NCBI GenBank assembly: GCA_016210245.1 | Contig: JACQUR010000040.1 | Location: 1-10,101 of the forward strand | DNA: 10,101 bases | Source of the DNA: Chloroflexota bacterium | Lineage (GTDB): Bacteria; Chloroflexota; UBA6077; JACQUR01 | Direction: 5' to 3' | Part shown: piece after piece, positions 1 through 5,386 of the stretch | Numbering within the stretch: position 1 is the stretch's first letter | Layout: each line of letters starts with the position of its first letter | Program-made: the position numbers and the translations under genes | The notes under the pieces: generated by a model | What the model was told of the DNA's origin: nothing | The model's database searches: none | The model's input: the letters and a program-made list of their open reading frames with translations, nothing else

Positions 1-26
1 CGGGGCAGGAGACAAGCCCCCGTGCC
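1..26. repeat. Partial copy of a GGGGCAGG/CCCCCGTGCC hairpin repeat
   Basis: Bases 2-9 read GGGGCAGG and bases 16-26 read GCCCCCGTGCC. The same two blocks occur in the same order, but directly joined, in the hairpin at 2374-2400. The edge copy has a 7-base insertion and lacks the closing GCCCC arm, so it looks like a decayed or divergent member of the same small palindromic repeat. The rest of 1-199 holds no gene I can support. Confidence 0.35.
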
Positions 27-199
27 ACGCTTCTGCGCTCGCAACGAGGTCAAGATGTCTGTGCAGCGATCGGTAGTGCGGTCGCCAAAGCTGACCCGAC
101 CTGCTGGCGCGGGAAGTTGTTTCTTGACGAGCCCTAAGCGAGGTCAGTGTCGGCAGCCCGACCAGCCTCACCGCCCGCACGCCGGCTCACAGCCGCACG

Positions 200-547
200 G
201 TGGGCGACGTGAACGGCAACGGCAGCGTGACCAGCCTGGATGCCCTGTGCATCCTGCGCGCTGTGGCCAGCCTGCCCGCCACCACCAGTTGCCCGGCCGC
301 GATGCTGGCCTCGACCGTGGACGTGGTGGTGGCCAACCCGGACGGCCAGAGCGGGGCCCTGGCCAGCGGCTTCACCTACCAGCACGCCGACGTGAACGGC
401 AATGGCACCGTCACGAGCCTGGATGCCCTCTGCACGCTGCGCATGGTGGCGGCGCTGCCGGCCACGACGGCCTGCCCCGCCCCGCCGGCAGCTCCGGTGC
501 CGGCTCCGACACCTACCACTCCCGGGACTACCCGCTCCAGGCCATGA
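200..547 (+). CDS. Dockerin-type repeat protein, probably a truncated fragment
   Basis: The 115-residue product carries two near-identical blocks of DVNGNGxVTSLDALCxLR type (residues 3-32 and 64-93), which match the calcium-loop-plus-helix pattern of type I dockerin repeats (D-x-N-x-D/N-G then D at loop position 12). Each block ends in ATTxCP and so has a matching Cys pair. Between them, residues 38-61 (VDVVVANPDGQSG...GFTYQ) look like the last strands of an IPT/TIG domain. The tail is Pro/Thr-rich. The start is a GTG inside the conserved GDVNG block; the frame is open back to a stop at 125 without another start, and there is no signal peptide or ribosome-binding site. Full-length relatives are large secreted proteins, so this is most likely a remnant left by internal recombination or deletion. 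Domain resemblance is fairly sure; expression is doubtful. Confidence 0.5.
   Translation: MGDVNGNGSVTSLDALCILRAVASLPATTSCPAAMLASTVDVVVANPDGQSGALASGFTYQHADVNGNGTVTSLDALCTLRMVAALPATTACPAPPAAPVPAPTPTTPGTTRSRP
206..479 (+). repeat. Two direct repeats of about 90 bp encoding dockerin blocks
   Basis: Bases about 206-296 and 389-479 are diverged direct repeats offset by 183 bp, exactly 61 codons, so the reading frame is kept. Both run from GACGTGAACGGCAA to the codons for ATTxCP. Differences fall mostly at third positions, which suggests the duplication was once under protein-level selection. Confidence 0.6.
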
Positions 548-609
548 TACGACTATCTTGCAAGATCCCGCGCGTCACGACTCGGTTGGCCGAGCGGAAT
601 CCCTGAACG

Positions 610-744
610 CTACGGTCGCGTTCCCCGAACAGCCCGACGGATCTCGTCGATCGGGTATCCGGCGATCGATCTCGACCGGCTAGCGTTCTCCACAACGACC
701 ATGCTATCGCCATCGAACCGGTACGTCGCGCGCCATTCGATGCC
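610..744 (-). pseudogene. Possible small protein or gene remnant behind the RES toxin
   Basis: Just after the RES toxin stop, one minus-strand frame reads a protein-like stretch of about 44 residues (EWRATYRFDGDSMVVVENAS...GYPIDEIRRAV) ending at TAG 610-612. The composition is balanced, with alternating hydrophobic strands followed by an amphipathic helix, unlike the Arg/Ser-rich shadow frames nearby. No ATG, GTG or TTG opens it near the toxin stop; the only in-frame ATG is at 700-702, giving 30 residues. It could be a small third gene with an unusual start, or the 3' remnant of a lost gene. I do not recognise the family. Confidence 0.3.
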
Positions 745-745
745 G

Positions 746-1390
746 TCACGAGAAGGAGCTACGCTGGAGCGCCAGGCGGTAGTTGAGGACTGTGGCGTAG
801 CGGATGAGCGGCGCTCGCAGGCGTGGGTCGCCGAGCACGAAGTGGGCAGCGGGGGTTGGCGGCAGCGCCGCCTCTGCGCGCTCGTAGAGCGCGAGGCAAG
901 CGGCATTGGCATCCATGGACGAGCAGTACCAGAGGCCCTGAGCTGTCGGGTAGGCCGCGTGGAGCGTGCGCGACCACGCGCGGGCGCGAGCGTGTGCCCC
1001 GGTGTTGATCGCCATCGAGGCGCCCGCTGCCGTCGGCCAGTGGCCGCTCAGGTCGAGCAACTGGGGCGCAGCCGCGGTGTGGAAGCCGGCGACAGCGGGC
1101 TCGTTCGTCGTCATGTCGATCACCCCGGTCTGTTGGAAGACCTCGGCAATGCACGTCCGGAGCGACAGGGCCGCGTAGGAGGTGCGGCGTTCTTGCACCC
1201 GCCTGGGGTACGTGTGGTGGTCGAAGCGGGCGCCTGTCGGGCCGTAGGCCCGGAAGGTATTCCAGGTCGTCGGATGGTTGCCGCCTCGAAAGTACAGCCG
1301 AAAGAGGAGCGTTCCTGGCCCGACCACCCTCCACGCAGGCGGAAGCTCGGCGAGCGTCGCAGCGGGCGGCGGAGGCAGCAGCCGGGCCAC
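746..1390 (-). CDS. RES-domain toxin (predicted NAD+-degrading)
   Basis: This 214-residue protein has the RES-domain layout. There is an N-terminal LLFRLYFRGGN stretch with the conserved Arg (R31), a GARFDHH block, a helix CIAEVF holding the conserved Glu (E83), and a late YCSSMD block with the conserved Ser (S157 or S158). Known RES toxins such as MbcT deplete cellular NAD+ and are related to ADP-ribosyltransferases; that activity is inferred here from the family. The start is a GTG separated by two bases from the TGA of the antitoxin (TGAAGGTG), so translation is probably coupled. The gene is downstream of its antitoxin in one operon, the usual order. About 20 Pro/Ala-rich residues precede the domain, so a slightly later start cannot be excluded. 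Confidence 0.85.
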   Translation of the reverse strand: MARLLPPPPAATLAELPPAWRVVGPGTLLFRLYFRGGNHPTTWNTFRAYGPTGARFDHHTYPRRVQERRTSYAALSLRTCIAEVFQQTGVIDMTTNEPAVAGFHTAAAPQLLDLSGHWPTAAGASMAINTGAHARARAWSRTLHAAYPTAQGLWYCSSMDANAACLALYERAEAALPPTPAAHFVLGDPRLRAPLIRYATVLNYRLALQRSSFS

Positions 1391-1392
1391 CT

Positions 1393-2016
1393 TCAGACGT
1401 ACCCGGCGGCGTCGCCCGCTAGCTCAGCCGCAACCTCTGGGGTCCCACCCGACCGGAGCCACTCGAGCGGCGCAATCGGCGTTTCTTCGGGATCGCCGGG
1501 GCGGTGCAGGTCGGGGTGCGGGCGCGTGAACCAGCCGAGCACGGCGAGCGGGTGCAGGCGCGGATTGAGGCGCGGCAGGACCCGCTCGATGCCCGGCACC
1601 AGCCGATCCTCGTCGAACTGGAAGATCGGCAGCAACCACCCGGTGGGCCGCCGGATACCGTACATCTGCCGGGCGCTCAGGCGCTGGCGGACGCGGCTGC
1701 CATCGACGCCCAGCCGCCGGGCAGCTTCCCGTACCGTCAGCGACGAGGCCAGGAGCGCCGCGTAGCCGGTGGCTGTGCGGAGGACTGACTCGTCTTCTCC
1801 CGGACGAAGCGGGCTGAGGTCCACCCCGCCAGCCTCCAGCACGGCCCGCTCGGCGGAACTGAACTCCGCGCCCAGGTCACCGACTGCATGAGGGGGTACG
1901 ACCTCCAGCAGCGCCTGCGCGATCCGTCGGTCCAACTCCTCAGGGCTCACGTCGATGCCGACCCGCCGCAGCGCCTCCACCGTGGCCGATTCTATGGCCG
2001 TTCCTCCACGGTTCAC
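1393..2016 (-). CDS. RES-partner antitoxin with HTH and MbcA/ParS-like C-terminus
   Basis: The 207-residue protein sits directly upstream of the RES toxin. Residues about 92-118 (LTVREAARRLGVDGSRVRQR) form a helix-turn-helix resembling excisionase/MerR-type HTHs. Residues about 150-200 (NPRLHPLAVLGWF ... APLEWLRSGGTPEVAAELA) match the C-terminal toxin-binding pattern of Xre/MbcA/ParS antitoxins (P-x-x-WL-x-x-GG). It should neutralise the RES toxin and repress its own promoter. It is longer than MbcA because of the roughly 90-residue N-terminal helical region. The start is uncertain. The only early standard start is GTG 2016-2014, which lies inside the operator. A GGAGGA motif at 2003-2008 is followed six bases later by ATA (1995-1993), where an ATG would be expected. 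If ATA were used, the protein would be 200 residues. Confidence 0.8.
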   Translation of the reverse strand: MNRGGTAIESATVEALRRVGIDVSPEELDRRIAQALLEVVPPHAVGDLGAEFSSAERAVLEAGGVDLSPLRPGEDESVLRTATGYAALLASSLTVREAARRLGVDGSRVRQRLSARQMYGIRRPTGWLLPIFQFDEDRLVPGIERVLPRLNPRLHPLAVLGWFTRPHPDLHRPGDPEETPIAPLEWLRSGGTPEVAAELAGDAAGYV

Positions 2017-2044
2017 ACTCTATCACATCAGGGTAGAGTGTGAA
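2012..2044 (-). promoter_or_regulatory. Operator and promoter of the RES toxin-antitoxin operon
   Basis: TTCACACTCTA (2012-2022) and TAGAGTGTGAA (2034-2044) are a perfect 11-bp inverted repeat with an 11-bp spacer, so the half-sites are centred 22 bp apart, about two helical turns. On the minus strand one arm holds TTCACA (2039-2044, -35-like) and the other holds TAGAGT (2017-2022, -10-like), 16 bp apart. A dimeric repressor on the repeat would cover both promoter elements, as expected for autoregulation by the antitoxin. Transcription would begin near 2010, just past the GTG at 2016. Confidence 0.65.
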
Positions 2045-2107
2045 GGCTCGCTCGATTGGGTCGGGCGCCTCCGGGCCAGAGGGCTTGAACCTGTCCAGGC
2101 CGAGCCA

Positions 2108-2371
2108 TCAGTAGTGATAGCGACCCTGCAGGAAGCGGACCTCGTCGTCTGAGACCTCGTAGACCAGGCGATGCGCCTCGGTAATGCGGCGGGACCAGTG
2201 GTTCGGGCCGAGACGCTCCAGTGGCTCGGGCTTACCTTCCCCCGCGAAGGGGTCCCGCAGCACGGCGTCCATGAGCTTTGTGAGCCGCAGGGCCACCTTC
2301 CGGTCGTTCCTGATCCAGAAGCTGAGGTCCTCCAGGAAGAGCGGGGCCAGGATCGCCCGGCGCTTACCCAC
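2108..2371 (-). CDS. yoeB: YoeB-family mRNA-interferase toxin
   Basis: From GTG 2371 the product is 87 residues, close to the 84 of E. coli YoeB. It aligns with that protein through PFAGEGKPEPLERL, HWSRRITEAHRLVYEV and the terminal GRYHY. The YoeB catalytic residues are all present: Glu49 in KPEP, Arg68 in HRL and His86 in RYHY. YoeB binds the ribosomal A site and cleaves mRNA during translation. The frame is open to an ATG at 2407, but that would add 12 residues (MGWGRHGGLPLR) encoded by an inserted hairpin repeat, so I prefer the GTG, which overlaps the antitoxin end by 8 nt. No clear ribosome-binding site is free of the hairpin, so coupling to antitoxin translation is likely. Confidence 0.88.
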   Translation of the reverse strand: MGKRRAILAPLFLEDLSFWIRNDRKVALRLTKLMDAVLRDPFAGEGKPEPLERLGPNHWSRRITEAHRLVYEVSDDEVRFLQGRYHY

Positions 2372-2672
2372 CCGTAGGGGCAGGCCCCCGTGCCTGCCCC
2401 AGCCCAACCTGGCGACGCAACTCCTCCATGGTCATCTCCACCCCCTCGCCGCGCTCGATCTGGGCCATCGCTTCAAACAGGCGGGCGGCGTTGCGGGGCG
2501 AGCGCAGGAGGTGGAGGGTCGCCTCCATGCTCTCCCACTCCTCTGCCGAGAGCAGGACCGTGGAGGGCTTCCCGTGGCGGGTGATGATGATGGCCTCGCG
2601 GTCCGCCTCGACCTTGTCCATCAGTTCGGCCAGGTGAGCCCGCGCCTCGCTGTAGCTTCGCTGGATCGCCAT
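2364..2672 (-). CDS. yefM: YefM/Phd-family antitoxin
   Basis: The first 80 or so residues of this 102-residue protein follow YefM closely: SYSEARAHLAELMDKV, ITRHGKPSTVLLSAEEWESMEATLHLLRSP, then an acidic helical tail that should wrap YoeB. It represses its own operon and inhibits YoeB. The last 10 residues (QARGPAPTGG) are encoded by the hairpin repeat 2374-2400 and the bases just beyond it, and have no counterpart in YefM. The ATG at 2672 is preceded by GGGAGG at 2681-2686 with 8-base spacing. The gene follows a FabF gene on the same strand with only 82 bp between, 56 of them a heptamer array, so it may be partly cotranscribed with the fab genes. Confidence 0.88.
   Translation of the reverse strand: MAIQRSYSEARAHLAELMDKVEADREAIIITRHGKPSTVLLSAEEWESMEATLHLLRSPRNAARLFEAMAQIERGEGVEMTMEELRRQVGLGQARGPAPTGG
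2374..2400. repeat. GTAGGGGC-type hairpin repeat inside yefM end
   Basis: GGGGCAGGC (2377-2385) and GCCTGCCCC (2392-2400) form a perfect 9-bp stem with a 6-base loop, preceded by GTA. Short palindromes opening with GTAGGGGC are a familiar dispersed repeat type in several bacterial lineages; I recognise the style but cannot check copy number. Read on the minus strand it supplies antitoxin codons and lies 3 bp upstream of the yoeB GTG. Confidence 0.6.
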
Positions 2673-2686
2673 GCGAGTTGCCTCCC

Positions 2687-2742
2687 GTTGACCGTTGACC
2701 GTTGACGGTCGACAGTCGACAGTCGACTGTCAACGGTCAACG
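2687..2742. repeat. Array of eight GTYRACN heptamers
   Basis: Eight 7-base units run without a break: GTTGACC twice, GTTGACG, GTCGACA twice, GTCGACT, GTCAACG twice. Each unit begins with a palindromic GTYRAC hexamer. The ends are inverted copies of each other: CGTTGACCGTTGAC at 2693-2706 pairs perfectly with GTCAACGGTCAACG at 2729-2742, so a hairpin can form. The array fills most of the gap between fabF and yefM and touches the yefM ribosome-binding site at 2681-2686. Confidence 0.85.
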
Positions 2743-2754
2743 ACTCCCGCGGCG

Positions 2755-4002
2755 CTACGAGTCCCGGAACTCCTTGAACACGATGACCGAGTTCTGCCCG
2801 CCGAAGCCGAAGCCATTGGCCATGGCGATGCGCACGGCCTGCTCGCGCGGCTTCCAGGGGACGTAGTCCAGGTTGCACTCCGGGTCGGGGGTGTCCAGGT
2901 TGGCCGTGGGCGGGATGGTGTGGTGGCAGATCGCCAGCACAGAGGTGAGGGCCGACATGGCGCCGGCTGCCCCGAGCAGGTGGCCGATCATCGACTTGGG
3001 GGAGCTGATGGGCACACGGTAGGCGTGCTCGCCCAGCGCCAGCTTGATCGCCCGGGTCTCGGTCGCGTCGTTCAGCAGCGTGCCGGTGCCGTGGGCGCAC
3101 AGGTACTCGATCTCGGCCGGCTGCAGCTCGGCATCGGCCAGCGCCTTGCTCATGGCGCGGGCCGCGCTGGCGCCACTCGGCTCTGGGGCGCTGACGTGGT
3201 AGGCGTCGGCCGTAATGCTCGCCCCGACCAGTTCGGCGTAGATGCGCGCGCCCCGCCGCCGGGCGTGCTCGAGCGTCTCCAGGACCATCATGCCCGCCCC
3301 CTCGCCGAAGACGAACCCGTCGCGGTCCTTGTCGAAGGGGCGGCTGGCCTTCTGGGGCTCGTCGTTGCGCTTGGAGAGCGCGCCGATGCGGCCCAGCGAG
3401 ATGAACGAGAGCGGCAGGATGGCCGACTCGGTGCCGCCGGTGACGATGGCCTGGGCATCGCCCCGCCGCAGGAAGTGCAGCGCCTCGAAGAAGCTGTAGA
3501 TGCCGGCCGCGCAGGCGGCGATGTTGGTCGCCACCGGTCCCTTGAGGCCGAACTGAATGGAGACCTGGCAGGAGGCCATGTTGGCGATCATGGCTGGGAC
3601 GAACAGGGGATTCACCCGGTCCGGGCCGCGGGTCAGCAGCACCTCGGTTTCGGTGCAGCACTCGCCCACGCCGCCGCCGCCGGTGGCGATGATCGCCCCC
3701 ACGTCGTAGGCGTTGTGCTCGTCTACCACGAGCCGCGCATCCTCCAGCGCCTGGCGGGCTACCGCGACCGAGAGCTGGGCGAAGCGACTCATCCGCCGCG
3801 CAGCCTTGCGGTCCATGTAGTCCTCGGGCCTGAAGCCCTTGACCTCGGCCGCGATCCGCACGGGCAGGCCCGAGGCGTCGAACTGGGTGATCGGCCCGAT
3901 GCCCGAGGTGCCCGCCAGCAGGTTGCGCCAGTACTCGTCGACCGAGCGGCCGATGGGGTTGAGCGTGCCGAGGCCGGTAACTACGACGCGGTGGCCGTAC
4001 AT
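2755..4002 (-). CDS. fabF: Beta-ketoacyl-ACP synthase II (FabF type), second copy
   Basis: The 415-residue protein is full length for a KAS II enzyme, which condenses malonyl-ACP with acyl-ACP in fatty acid elongation. It has the thiolase-fold landmarks VVVTGLGTLNPIG at the start and FGFGGQNSVIVF at the end. The Cys-His-His triad is Cys164, His304 and His341, with Lys336 in SPKSMIGH. Two contexts are unusual. The nucleophile lies in NIAACAAG rather than the common TACATG or SACSTG, and the first His motif is HGTGT, as in polyketide synthases, rather than HGTST. The ATG at 4002 has AGGGG at 4009-4013, six bases upstream. It is the third gene of the fabD-fabF-fabF cluster. It may have a chain-length or substrate role different from its neighbour; this is inference. 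Confidence 0.93.
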   Translation of the reverse strand: MYGHRVVVTGLGTLNPIGRSVDEYWRNLLAGTSGIGPITQFDASGLPVRIAAEVKGFRPEDYMDRKAARRMSRFAQLSVAVARQALEDARLVVDEHNAYDVGAIIATGGGGVGECCTETEVLLTRGPDRVNPLFVPAMIANMASCQVSIQFGLKGPVATNIAACAAGIYSFFEALHFLRRGDAQAIVTGGTESAILPLSFISLGRIGALSKRNDEPQKASRPFDKDRDGFVFGEGAGMMVLETLEHARRRGARIYAELVGASITADAYHVSAPEPSGASAARAMSKALADAELQPAEIEYLCAHGTGTLLNDATETRAIKLALGEHAYRVPISSPKSMIGHLLGAAGAMSALTSVLAICHHTIPPTANLDTPDPECNLDYVPWKPREQAVRIAMANGFGFGGQNSVIVFKEFRDS

Positions 4003-4018
4003 GCAGTGCCCCTACGAA

Positions 4019-4144
4019 GTTGACAGTTGATAGTCGACAGTCGACAGCTAGGACTTGCCAGGCGAGCGAGGCTGTCTCTCTTGTTGGACCTTCACCCCCG
4101 GCTGTCGACTGTTAACTGTCGACTGTCGACTGTCGACTGTCAAC
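4019..4144. repeat. MITE-like element bounded by heptamer inverted repeats
   Basis: The left arm 4019-4047 has four heptamers (GTTGACA, GTTGATA, GTCGACA, GTCGACA). The right side, 4104-4145, has six (GTCGACT, GTTAACT, GTCGACT three times, GTCAACC). The left arm is the reverse complement of 4116-4144 at 27 of 29 positions. The 68-bp interior has no recognisable gene. The element occupies the gap between the two fabF genes and runs into the 3' end of the upstream one. No transposase is present, so a non-autonomous mobile element or a recombination-made palindrome are both possible. Confidence 0.75.
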
Positions 4145-5386
4145 CGCTCCAAACACCAGGCACGAGTTGTGGCCGCCCAGGCCGAAGCTGTTGGAGATGG
4201 CCACCCGGACCGGGCGCGCGCGGGCCTCGTTGGGCGCGTAGTCGAGGTCGCACTCCGGGTCTGGATAGCGGTAGTTGATGGTCGGCGGGATGCAGCACTC
4301 CTGGATGGCCCGGACGCAGGCCGCCGCCTCGACCGCCCCGGCGGCGCCAAACATGTGGCCGAGCATCGACTTGGTGGAACTGACCACCAGCTTGCGGGCG
4401 TGGTCGCCAAAGACGGCCTTGATCGCCTGGGTTTCGTACTTGTCGTTCAGCGGCGTGCTGGTCCCGTGGGCGTTGATGTAGTCGACCTGCTCGGGCGCGA
4501 TCCCGGCCTTGCGCAGGGCGGCCCGGACCACCTTCGCGGCGCCAGCCCCCCAGTCCCTGGGCGCAACCATGTGGAAGGCGTCGTTCCCGCTGCCATAGCC
4601 CAGCACCTCTGCCGCGATCGGTGCGCCGCGAGCTCGGGCGCAGGACAGCTCCTCCAGCACCATGACCGCGGCGCCCTCGGCGATCACGAACCCATCCCGC
4701 GTCCGATCGAACGGCCGGCTGGCCGCCTCGGGCTCCTCGTTCCGCGTGGACAGGGCGCGCATGTTGATGAAGCCGGCGAAGATCACCGGCAGGATGCCGG
4801 CCTCGGTCGAGCCCGCGATCACGACGTCGGCATCGCCGCGGCGGATCGTCTCGAAGGCCTCGCCCACGGCATGCCCGCCGGTGGAGCAGGCGGAGGCGAT
4901 GGCCATGTTGGGTCCCTGAGCCCCGAGGGTGATGGCCAGCACGCCCGAGGCGGCGTCTGGCAGGAAGTAGGGGAGGAACATGGGGCTCACGCGATCGGGC
5001 CCGCGCTCGTCGAGCACGCGCTGCTGGTTGAGCAGCAGGCGGATGCCGCCCGCCCCGGTGCCCAGCACCACCCCGACCCGCTCGGCGTTCTCGGCGGTGA
5101 TCTCCAGCCCGGCCTCGGCGATCGCCTCGCGTGCCGCCACCAGGGCAAACTGGGTGCTGCGGTCCAGGTGCCGCAGCTCCTTGGGGTTGATGGCGCCGCG
5201 GGGATCGAAGTCCTTGACCTCGCCCGCGAAGCGGACCGCAAACCCGCTGGTGTCGAACTGGGTGATGGGCCCGATGCCGGAGCGTCCGGCCAGCAGCCCC
5301 TGCCACGTCGCCGCCATGCTGTTGCCCAGCGGCGTGACCGCGCCAATGCCCGTGACGACGACCCGACGTGGTGCGCTAGCGATCAC
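4112..5386 (-). CDS. fabF: Beta-ketoacyl-ACP synthase II (FabF), first copy
   Basis: This 424-residue KAS II has the canonical catalytic set: Cys167 in SACSTG, His307 in AHGTST, His344 in SMLGH and Lys339. The N-terminal VVVTGIGAVTPLG and C-terminal SFGLGGHNSCLVF are typical. It condenses malonyl-ACP with acyl-ACP in the cytoplasm. It starts at GTG 5386, overlapping the fabD stop as GTGA, a sign of translational coupling in one operon. The natural C-terminus should fall just after CLVFGA. Here ten further residues (VDSRQSTVDS) and the TAA stop at 4112-4114 come from the heptamer repeat that follows. Such a tail is unlikely to touch the active site. Compared with the downstream paralogue this copy is the more conventional FabF. 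Confidence 0.95.
   Translation of the reverse strand: MIASAPRRVVVTGIGAVTPLGNSMAATWQGLLAGRSGIGPITQFDTSGFAVRFAGEVKDFDPRGAINPKELRHLDRSTQFALVAAREAIAEAGLEITAENAERVGVVLGTGAGGIRLLLNQQRVLDERGPDRVSPMFLPYFLPDAASGVLAITLGAQGPNMAIASACSTGGHAVGEAFETIRRGDADVVIAGSTEAGILPVIFAGFINMRALSTRNEEPEAASRPFDRTRDGFVIAEGAAVMVLEELSCARARGAPIAAEVLGYGSGNDAFHMVAPRDWGAGAAKVVRAALRKAGIAPEQVDYINAHGTSTPLNDKYETQAIKAVFGDHARKLVVSSTKSMLGHMFGAAGAVEAAACVRAIQECCIPPTINYRYPDPECDLDYAPNEARARPVRVAISNSFGLGGHNSCLVFGAVDSRQSTVDS

Noticed and set aside
528..749. GTG frame overlapping the RES stop as GTGA
   Set aside because: The 4-base overlap is attractive, but the peptide is Arg/Ser-rich with no fold-like pattern; the neighbouring frame at 610-744 reads better.
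701..1765. 354-codon plus-strand frame over the RES toxin and antitoxin
   Set aside because: Arg-rich, motif-free and antisense to a recognisable toxin-antitoxin operon.
2372..2407. YoeB start at ATG 2407
   Set aside because: It would add 12 residues encoded by a dispersed hairpin repeat and overlap the antitoxin by 44 nt; GTG 2371 gives the family's usual length.
2687..2742. CRISPR array or promoter made of TTGAC boxes
   Set aside because: Units are 7 bp with no unique spacers, so not CRISPR. TTGACC/TTGACA occur on both strands but no -10 element sits at the right distance.
2621..3661. 346-codon minus-strand frame overlapping fabF
   Set aside because: Frame-shifted reading of fabF with Arg/His-rich composition; the fabF frame carries all catalytic motifs.
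2695..4023. 442-codon plus-strand frame antisense to the second fabF
   Set aside because: Shadow of a full-length ketosynthase; no domain, and it begins inside a repeat array.
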